Assembly (NCBI GenBank): GCA_937915285.1
Contig: CALDNG010000340.1
Coordinates: 1 to 8,341 of the forward strand
Direction: 5' to 3'
Source: an uncultured Desulfomonile sp.
Lineage (GTDB): Bacteria > Desulfobacterota > Desulfomonilia > Desulfomonilales > Desulfomonilaceae
Length of the DNA stretch: 8,341 bases
Shown here: piece after piece, positions 1 through 4,982 of the stretch
Numbering within the stretch: position 1 is the first letter of the stretch
Layout: the number at the start of each line of letters is the position of its first letter
Program-made: the position numbers and the translations under genes
Notes under the pieces: generated by a model
Database searches by the model: none
Told to the model about the DNA's origin: nothing
The model's input: only the letters and a program-made list of their open reading frames with translations

Positions 1-614
1 TGCACGTCGTTGCCAGTCAGTCAAAAGGCATCAAGACCGTGGGTGATCTTAAAGGAAAGACCATATCCACCGGGGCTCCTGGCAGTGGAGTAGAAGTCAT
101 GGCTCTGCGCATACTCGAAGCCAACGGAATTAACCCGGACAAGGATATCAAAAGAGACAGGCTCGGCGCTTCTGAATCTGCCGGAGCCCTCAAAGATGGA
201 AAAATTGAGGCGTTCTTTTGGTGTGGCGGCGTCCCCACGGCCTCTGTGCTAGATCTGGCAGCTTCCCCAGGCATGAAACTGGATTTCATTCCTAACGCGG
301 ATTCCATCGAAAAAATGACCGCAAAATATGGCCCCGTTTATTTCCCTAAGTCCATTCCAAAGACCGTTTATTCGGGTATGACCGCTGATGTGCCTGTGGC
401 TGCCGTTGGAAACCTTCTAATAGCTAATGAGGCGATGGATGACAAACTTGTCCATGACATACTGGCCGCAATGTTTGACCATAAACCTGAGTTGGTAGCG
501 GTTCACAAACAGGCAGAGGATCTGAATCTCAAGGACGCAGTAGTGGGGTCTCCTATACCATTCCATAAAGCGGCCATAGCCTTTTACAAAGAAAGAGGGC
601 TCAAGGTGGAATGA
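1..614 (+). CDS. TAXI-family TRAP transporter solute-binding protein (5' truncated)
   Basis: This is the periplasmic substrate-capturing subunit of a TRAP (tripartite ATP-independent periplasmic) transporter, which delivers solute to the membrane permease. The frame is open from base 3 to the TGA at 612-614, giving 203 visible residues. TAXI proteins are usually about 320 residues, so roughly the first third, including the signal peptide, lies outside the window. Family marks are the GKTISTGAPGSGVEVMA stretch near the visible start, a middle segment AFFWCGGVPTASVLDLA, and the C-terminal GSPIPFHKAAIAFYKERG close to the stop. The GTG at 39 is internal, because the same frame reads back to the left edge with homologous sequence (SQSKGIKTVGDLKGK). 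The gene overlaps the next one by four bases (ATGA at 611-614), so they are co-translated. The substrate cannot be read from sequence; TAXI systems are mostly linked to organic acids or amino acids. Family assignment is firm. Confidence 0.93.
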   Translation, partial: HVVASQSKGIKTVGDLKGKTISTGAPGSGVEVMALRILEANGINPDKDIKRDRLGASESAGALKDGKIEAFFWCGGVPTASVLDLAASPGMKLDFIPNADSIEKMTAKYGPVYFPKSIPKTVYSGMTADVPVAAVGNLLIANEAMDDKLVHDILAAMFDHKPELVAVHKQAEDLNLKDAVVGSPIPFHKAAIAFYKERGLKVE

Positions 615-1093
615 TATCTTTTAGACGGGATCACCGTGTTGTCACGTTGATGCTGTTCTCTACGGTAATCACTATTGCTCTATTGGTCTTTGCGCTGCAG
701 GCTAGGTTCAGTGTTGTGGACATTAGCAGCGCAAAGATATCCATACCTATCAATGAGGGCGACGATGTTGTTCATAGTTACACTCATTCGATGTACAAGG
801 CTTCGGTGAATGAGCAGTTCATCATAGATGACTCACGTTTTCATTTGATGAATGTAAACACTGACAGCATAGCGGTTCTGGAATATTTCGGACTGAACAA
901 CAAGGATGTTTCTCATCTAAATCTGTTTTTTGATTCTTTCACCATTCCTTCTTCAAGTGTTGGCGCTCACAGGCTTAAGATTAAAGGCGCTGAGATTGAT
1001 CTTGGGACTGGTGAGGAGAGGGACGGTAAAGTGTCCATCAGGATACGAAAAACCGGTTTGATCGAATACTTGAAGATTCTCATTTGGGGATAG
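611..1093 (+). CDS. DUF1850 domain protein of a TAXI-TRAP operon
   Basis: A 160-residue protein with one hydrophobic segment at about residues 10-30 (VVTLMLFSTVITIALLVFAL), which probably acts as an uncleaved signal anchor. The soluble remainder contains YTHSMYKASVNEQFIIDD (about residues 56-74), a version of the HS-x-x-x-x-x-x-E core typical of DUF1850. DUF1850 proteins are commonly encoded between the TAXI binding protein and the fused permease; their function is unknown. Here the ATG at 611 overlaps the upstream stop, and an AAGGTGG Shine-Dalgarno lies at 603-609 inside the preceding gene, which points to translational coupling. Its stop is three bases before the permease start. I infer an accessory or assembly role in the transporter, exposed on the periplasmic side. 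The DUF1850 call rests on motif recall plus context rather than a profile search. Confidence 0.82.
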   Translation: MISFRRDHRVVTLMLFSTVITIALLVFALQARFSVVDISSAKISIPINEGDDVVHSYTHSMYKASVNEQFIIDDSRFHLMNVNTDSIAVLEYFGLNNKDVSHLNLFFDSFTIPSSSVGAHRLKIKGAEIDLGTGEERDGKVSIRIRKTGLIEYLKILIWG

Positions 1094-1096
1094 TTA

Positions 1097-3055
1097 ATGG
1101 CTAATCAGGAATCTGGGTGGGACAAAAACGAACAACTCAAAAAGGTCGAAGAAGTCATCCAGCAGGAAGAGGGTATCACCCGCGATCCCAATTACATCTG
1201 GACGCTAATAATTACCATCATTGCGGTAGCAAACTCCATCTTTGCCATGTATGTGGCAGTTGGAACAATGACCACCCAGATTCTTCGCGGAATACATGTG
1301 GCAGTTGTGCTAACCCTGATTTTCCTTCACTATCCGGCTTCCAAACGATACAAGACGAATGTTAGCATACTCGACATACTACTGATAATACTTTCGATAT
1401 CATGCATAGGCTACATGCTTGTAGACTTCGAGGAGTTCATATACAGGGCTGTAACCCCCGATGTCCTGGACCAGGTTTTCGGGGTCATACTGATTCTTCT
1501 TATCCTGGAGGCTACACGCAGGACCACGGGAATGATCATGCCGATAACGGTCGTCATCTTCCTGGTTTACGCATATATTGGCCCTCAACTGCCGGCGCCC
1601 TGGACACATAGGGGCTATGATCTGGAACGAATAATCGGCCACATGTACATGACCTTGGAAGGCATATTCGGAATACCGATAGATGTTTCTTCAACCTTCA
1701 TCATAATGTTCACGATATTCGGCGCCTTCTTGAGAGTTTCCGGAGCCGGGGAATTCTATGTAAGGTTTGCTTTCACAGCCATGGGCCGAAAACCAACTGG
1801 GGCTGGCCGAACCGTCGTAATGTCATCGTTCTTTCTGGCTGGCGGTTCTGGGAGCGGAGTCGCTGATACGGTCACTGTCGGTTCGGTCGCCTATCCAATG
1901 CTTCAGAAAGCAGGTTATGACAAGGAAAACGCTGGCGGATTGCTTGCCGCTGGAGGCCTTGGCGCCGTTCTGACGCCTCCGGTTATGGGAGCCGCCGCTT
2001 TTCTGATCGCCGAGTTTCTAAGGATAACGTACCTAGATGTCATAGCCATGGCCGTTATCCCTGCAAGCCTCTATTACTGGAGCCTTCTCTGGATGGTGGA
2101 ATTTGACGCCAGAAAATTCGGAATGACTCTCGTAGAGACCGACAATCCTCAGAGCCTCAAGAGTTTGACCCTTGCTTACGGTTACCTATTCTTTCCAGTC
2201 TTGACCATAGTGGCCTTTCTGGTTTCGGGATATACCCCACAGATGGCTGTTTTTTTTGCTGTTGCAGTATGTGTGACATGCTGTTTCCTTAGGAGGGAGA
2301 CCTGGTTCACACCCAGGAAGCTGATTGACGCCCTCAAGGGTGGCACTCTGGCCGTCTTGAATGTCGCTGCCGTGTGCGCCTGCGCAGGAATCATAGTCGG
2401 GGTTGTGAGCTTGACGGGATTGGGACTCAAGCTATCCACCATAATCATAACCTACGCCGGACACAACTTGCTGCTCACCACAATTTACACGGCCATTCTT
2501 TTATGGATCATAGGTCTGGCGGTTCCCATCACGGCTACTTACATCATAGCCGCAGTCATAGCGGCGCCTGCCCTGACCAAGCTTGGTGTGCCAGATTTTG
2601 CCGCTCACATGTTTATATTCTACTACGCAGTGCTGTCCGAAGTGTCGCCTCCCACGGCATTATCCCCGTTTGCAGCAGCAGCTCTAACCGGTGGCGATCC
2701 TTATAAAACCACCATGATGGCCTGGAAATACACCGCTGTCGCATTTGTGGTACCATTCATGTTCATCCTTGATCCGTCGGGCTATGCGCTGCTTCTCAAG
2801 GGGGATGGCTTCACCCAGACATTGTGGGTCATAGCCACATCCTTCCTTGGAGTCTTTGCATTTGCTTCTGCAGCATCCGGGTGGCTTTACCGGAAATCAA
2901 ACTGGCTTGAAAGGGGAACCCTGGCCTTGGCGGGACTCTTGCTAGTCTATCCGGAGGTGTGGTCGGACTTCGTCGGGATGGCTTTATTGATTGCAATCGT
3001 GTCCTTGCAAAGGGCTTCCAGGAAGAAGCCTCCAGTGGTTCATGAAGCTCCATAG
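1097..3055 (+). CDS. TRAP transporter permease, fused 4TM/12TM type
   Basis: The inner-membrane permease of the TAXI-TRAP system, in which the small (DctQ-like) and large (DctM-like) subunits are joined in one 652-residue chain, a usual length for the fused class. TRAP permeases use an ion gradient, often Na+, to import solute handed over by the binding protein. A charged cytoplasmic N-terminus (residues 1-32) is followed by about four hydrophobic segments (about 35-165, the DctQ-like part) and then the DctM-like part. The two inverted-repeat halves of the latter carry the characteristic loops: GGSGSGVADTVTVGS with GYDKENAGGLLAAGGLGAVLTPP (about 249-295), and VPITATYIIAA through SEVSPPTALSPFAAAALTGGDP (about 476-535). 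The C-terminus adds further membrane spans and ends in a basic tail (RASRKKP). A GGGGA Shine-Dalgarno at 1086-1090 sits six bases before the ATG. No terminator follows immediately; the first one downstream is at 3267-3301. Confidence 0.96.
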   Translation: MANQESGWDKNEQLKKVEEVIQQEEGITRDPNYIWTLIITIIAVANSIFAMYVAVGTMTTQILRGIHVAVVLTLIFLHYPASKRYKTNVSILDILLIILSISCIGYMLVDFEEFIYRAVTPDVLDQVFGVILILLILEATRRTTGMIMPITVVIFLVYAYIGPQLPAPWTHRGYDLERIIGHMYMTLEGIFGIPIDVSSTFIIMFTIFGAFLRVSGAGEFYVRFAFTAMGRKPTGAGRTVVMSSFFLAGGSGSGVADTVTVGSVAYPMLQKAGYDKENAGGLLAAGGLGAVLTPPVMGAAAFLIAEFLRITYLDVIAMAVIPASLYYWSLLWMVEFDARKFGMTLVETDNPQSLKSLTLAYGYLFFPVLTIVAFLVSGYTPQMAVFFAVAVCVTCCFLRRETWFTPRKLIDALKGGTLAVLNVAAVCACAGIIVGVVSLTGLGLKLSTIIITYAGHNLLLTTIYTAILLWIIGLAVPITATYIIAAVIAAPALTKLGVPDFAAHMFIFYYAVLSEVSPPTALSPFAAAALTGGDPYKTTMMAWKYTAVAFVVPFMFILDPSGYALLLKGDGFTQTLWVIATSFLGVFAFASAASGWLYRKSNWLERGTLALAGLLLVYPEVWSDFVGMALLIAIVSLQRASRKKPPVVHEAP

Positions 3056-3136
3056 CAAGATTAGCCCTATAGATGGTGGCGCCAGGGTTTTGTTGGGTGA
3101 GTGTAGTATCATGGGAACCGGGGTACTGAGGAGAAA

Positions 3137-3155
3137 AGACTTGACAGTCAAGTCT
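3137..3155. promoter_or_regulatory. 19-base palindrome, candidate operator
   Basis: AGACTTGACAGTCAAGTCT is a perfect inverted repeat of two 9-base arms (3137-3145 and 3147-3155) around one central base at 3146. It contains the complete -35 hexamer TTGACA (3141-3146), so a dimeric protein bound here would compete with RNA polymerase. It is unlikely to be a terminator: a hairpin would need to open the centre to form a loop, and no T-run follows. I cannot name a regulator family from the sequence; it does not match the TyrR box (TGTAAA-N6-TTTACA) or the CRP site (TGTGA-N6-TCACA). Confidence 0.5.
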
Positions 3156-3169
3156 AGACGCTTTAAAAA
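3141..3169 (+). promoter_or_regulatory. Sigma70-type promoter of the leader / CoA-transferase unit
   Basis: A perfect -35 box TTGACA (3141-3146) is followed, after 17 bases, by TAAAAA (3164-3169), which matches the -10 consensus at four of six positions. The AT-rich CTTTAAAAAT stretch could also be read one base either way. Transcription would begin near 3176, only a couple of bases before the Shine-Dalgarno of the leader peptide, so the 5' untranslated region would be unusually short. The transcript would enter the leader peptide and then the terminator, ahead of the CoA-transferase. Confidence 0.5.
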
Positions 3170-3187
3170 TAGATGCTGGAGAAATTA

Positions 3188-3244
3188 ATGATTCACACTT
3201 TCAGCACATTCTTTTTTAGCTTTAGAAGGAACTGCGTGACCTGA
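3188..3244 (+). CDS. Phenylalanine-rich leader peptide (putative attenuator peptide)
   Basis: An 18-codon frame encodes MIHTFSTFFFSFRRNCVT and stops at TGA 3242-3244. Five of the 18 residues are Phe, at positions 5, 8, 9, 10 and 12 (codons at 3200, 3209, 3212, 3215 and 3221), with three in a row. A good Shine-Dalgarno GGAGA (3178-3182) sits five bases before the ATG. The composition closely resembles the E. coli leader peptides PheL ([15 protein letters not shown]) and PheM ([14 protein letters not shown]), which sense charged Phe-tRNA by ribosome stalling. A promoter lies just upstream, and the stop codon falls within an RNA segment that can pair two ways, followed by an intrinsic terminator. 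The peptide itself would have no function beyond its translation. The alternative is a chance frame through a T-rich stretch. The combination of start signal, Phe run, stop position and terminator makes chance less likely but does not exclude it. Confidence 0.6.
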   Translation: MIHTFSTFFFSFRRNCVT

Positions 3245-3266
3245 GTGTGAATGTCCATCCATACAC

Positions 3267-3301
3267 AAAAAAGGCGGAGTGCACACTCCGCCTTTTTTTT
3301 T
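3267..3301 (+). terminator. Strong Rho-independent terminator
   Basis: GGCGGAGTG (3273-3281) pairs with CACTCCGCC (3284-3292). In practice this is an eight-pair GC-rich stem with a four-base loop (GCAC). It is preceded by six A (3267-3272) and followed by nine T (3293-3301). The flanking A-run means it could also work on the opposite strand. It lies 76 bases before the CoA-transferase start, so it either ends the TRAP operon transcript or, more interestingly, acts as the conditional terminator of the Phe-rich leader. Confidence 0.93.
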
Positions 3302-3376
3302 GCTTGAATTACGGCCCCTTATTTAATTGCCACGAGGCCGGTCAATCTGAATCTTAACGACTGAAAGGAAACACAC

Positions 3377-4576
3377 ATGCCGGGACCGCTTGAAGGAGTA
3401 AGAGTTATAGAGATATCCATGTTCCAGCAGGGGCCGGTTGCAGGAATGCGACTTGGCGACCTTGGCGCCGACGTTATAAAAGTAGAGCCCAGGACAGGAG
3501 ACCCAGGCAGGGGATTTATGAGAATCATCGGAGCCATGGTCGGACTCTCCGGCAGAAACTACTATTTTGAGCATTGTAATCGCAACAAACGCAGTATCCT
3601 GCTAGATCTCAAACAGCCTGAGGGCATGGAAGTTTTCTTGAAACTCATCGACACTGCGGATGTTTTCCTTAACAACATGAGTATTGACGCTCCGATCAGG
3701 ATGGGTATCGGTCCGGAGGTTCTTATGGAAAGGAACCCTCGTCTTGTTTACGCCCAGGCCTCCGGTTGGGGACGCAAGGGTGATGACGCCAATGAGCTTT
3801 CTTTTGATTACACCGGCATAGCCAGGTCCGGTCTTATGATGTCAGCCGGAGAGAAGGACTCTCCTCCCGCCCAGATTCTACCGGGGATTGGCGATGAAGT
3901 TGGCGCTTTGGCTTGCGCATGGGGTGTGACCGCTGCCCTTTATGCCAGGGAGAAAACAGGCAGAGGTCAACTGCTAGATACGTCACTCATGGGCAGTGTC
4001 ATAGCGTCACTAGGCTTGATAATGGCGGCTCCTGCGATACTCGGCGACGAGTTCCCCAGAGAAGTGCGTGCTCTGGCCGGCAACGCAATGTACAATCACT
4101 ACCGGTGCCAGGACGGTCAATGGATAGCCCTGGCCCACTTGCAGCCGGAAAGATACTGGCCCAAGGTCTGTCAGGCGCTAGAATTGGATGATATAGTCAC
4201 GGACCCGATGTTCGACTCGATAGAGGCACGAAGCAGAAAGGCTGCAGAACTCGTATCCCTATTCGATTCCAGGTTTGCAAGCAAAACCAGGAGCGAATGG
4301 CTGGAAATACTCGGAAAGGCCGGATGTATATGCACTCCGGTTCAGACTCCTACAGAAGTTTCCAACGACCCGCAGGCCCTTGCAAACAAGTATTTCGTGG
4401 AATACGATCATCCGAAATACGGTATGACAAAGATGGTCGGATTCCCCTGGGATTTTAGCGACACTCCCGCAGAATGCTCCAAACCGGCCCCCGAACTCGG
4501 AGAGCACACCGAGGAGATCCTTCGGGAAGTAGGTTACACCAACGAGCAGATAGCTGAGATCATTGGCAAAATGTGA
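3377..4576 (+). CDS. CaiB/BaiF family III CoA-transferase
   Basis: A 399-residue enzyme of the class III CoA-transferase family (formyl-CoA transferase, CaiB, BaiF, benzylsuccinate and phenyllactate CoA-transferases; the AMACR racemases share the fold). Members move CoA between carboxylic acids in the cytoplasm. The N-terminus has the family signature PLEGVRVIEIS then GPVAGMRLGDLGADVIKVEP (about residues 4-38). NRNKRSILLDLKQPEG follows at about 68-83, and KTGRGQLLDTSLMGS at about 193-207. The likely catalytic aspartate, which forms the acyl-enzyme anhydride in this family, is D144 in SFDYTGIARSGLM (codon 3806-3808). The length is normal and the frame intact. The ATG at 3377 is supported by AAAGGA at 3364-3369, seven bases upstream. 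The substrate cannot be told from sequence. The Phe-rich leader upstream makes an aromatic acid such as phenylacetate, phenyllactate or cinnamate a testable guess. The adjacent TRAP genes could supply the acid, but the terminator between them argues against a simple shared operon. Confidence 0.93.
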   Translation: MPGPLEGVRVIEISMFQQGPVAGMRLGDLGADVIKVEPRTGDPGRGFMRIIGAMVGLSGRNYYFEHCNRNKRSILLDLKQPEGMEVFLKLIDTADVFLNNMSIDAPIRMGIGPEVLMERNPRLVYAQASGWGRKGDDANELSFDYTGIARSGLMMSAGEKDSPPAQILPGIGDEVGALACAWGVTAALYAREKTGRGQLLDTSLMGSVIASLGLIMAAPAILGDEFPREVRALAGNAMYNHYRCQDGQWIALAHLQPERYWPKVCQALELDDIVTDPMFDSIEARSRKAAELVSLFDSRFASKTRSEWLEILGKAGCICTPVQTPTEVSNDPQALANKYFVEYDHPKYGMTKMVGFPWDFSDTPAECSKPAPELGEHTEEILREVGYTNEQIAEIIGKM

Positions 4577-4607
4577 ACATACCATTTTAGGAGCTTGATC
4601 AAAAATC

Positions 4608-4633
4608 GCATGGCCGCATTCGAGCGGTCATGC
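4608..4633 (+). other. Stem-loop after the CoA-transferase
   Basis: GCATGGCCGC (4608-4617) and GCGGTCATGC (4624-4633) form a ten-pair stem with one G-U pair and a six-base loop, 32 bases after the CoA-transferase stop. There is no T-run, so it is not a standard intrinsic terminator. It may protect the mRNA 3' end or assist factor-dependent termination. Confidence 0.5.
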
Positions 4634-4731
4634 AGCCCGTACGCATGCCCGCGGAGGCTAAACGAAACAGGGCTAGCCTGTTCCATATCTCAGAGCGCTT
4701 GCATTCCTCTAGTCCTTCATGTAAAAAGATC

Positions 4732-4806
4732 ACAGGGGGTGGCTCTATTGGTCCATTTCAGAATCGAATGGATTACAATGGTGACAATAAGCAACCTTCC
4801 CCCTGT
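4732..4806. repeat. Nested inverted repeats, possible structured RNA or protein site
   Basis: Three pairs of complementary segments are nested around one centre. The outer pair is ACAGGGGG (4732-4739) with CCCCCTGT (4799-4806), the middle pair is ATTG (4747-4750) with CAAT (4776-4779), and the inner pair is TCCATT (4752-4757) with AATGGA (4767-4772). As RNA this would be one long interrupted hairpin of 75 nt. I recognise no riboswitch or small-RNA family in it. It lies about 180 bases before the kinase start. Confidence 0.4.
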
Positions 4807-4982
4807 AGTGGCGCAGTAACCCATGGCCTCGAGAGAACTTCACGAATACAGATGAAAACGTGACCTAAATCAGGTTTGCAATCACATACACGGGTTTATT
4901 TGCGGGTCATAGACCAAGTATTTCCAAATCCGTGCAACGCTGCTACGCCTTGTCTCAACTAATTCTTAACAGAGCATGACCC

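Larger units (their letters stand above)
3188..3301 (+). promoter_or_regulatory. Candidate Phe transcription attenuator (alternative RNA pairings)
   Basis: Segment 1, ATTCACACT (3191-3199), lies in the first codons of the leader peptide. It is perfectly complementary to segment 2, AGTGTGAAT (3244-3252), which overlaps the peptide's stop codon. Segment 2 can instead pair as GAGTGTG (3243-3249) with CACACTC (3282-3288) in the loop and 3' arm of the terminator, extended by GCG (3234-3236) with CGC (3289-3291) across a bulge. This fits attenuation logic. A ribosome stalled on the Phe codons (3200-3223) covers segment 1 and frees segment 2 to disrupt the terminator. A ribosome that reaches the stop covers segment 2, so the terminator forms. 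One reservation is that classical antiterminators capture the 5' arm, whereas this one captures the 3' arm and must outcompete a stable local hairpin. Alternatively this is a short structured small RNA of about 125 nt. Confidence 0.5.
4577..4982. other. Non-coding interval between CoA-transferase and histidine kinase
   Basis: About 400 bases with no credible gene. Short open frames across 4595-4863 lack ribosome-binding sites and encode low-complexity, unfamiliar sequence. I found no tRNA-like T-arm, no well-formed sigma70 or sigma54 promoter and no hairpin with a T-run. The interval does contain two notable inverted-repeat structures, listed separately, and two minor ones: AACAGG/CCTGTT at 4666-4682 and GGTC/GACC at 4905-4915. 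The histidine kinase promoter presumably lies here but cannot be placed. Confidence 0.7.

Noticed and set aside
39..41. GTG as the start of the solute-binding protein.
   Set aside because: The frame continues upstream to the window edge with family-like sequence, so this codon is an internal valine.
3107..3112. TATCAT as a -10 box upstream of the palindrome.
   Set aside because: There is no -35 match at 16-18 bases upstream and no extended -10 TG in the correct position.
2991..3188. A 65-codon frame crossing the end of the permease gene.
   Set aside because: It mostly overlaps the permease in another frame, has no family resemblance and runs through the promoter region.
3327..3355. TTGCCA as a possible -35 for a separate CoA-transferase promoter.
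   Set aside because: No acceptable -10 occurs at a normal spacing, and the start would fall inside the ribosome-binding site at 3364-3369.
4611..4626. GG and GC at 10-base spacing, resembling a sigma54 -24/-12 promoter.
   Set aside because: The remaining consensus (TTGC at -12) is absent and the bases are better explained by the hairpin at 4608-4633.
4595..4863. Two overlapping short open frames (74 and 77 codons) in the intergenic region.
   Set aside because: They have no Shine-Dalgarno, unfamiliar Ser/Pro/Lys-rich sequence and overlap each other in different frames, which fits chance.
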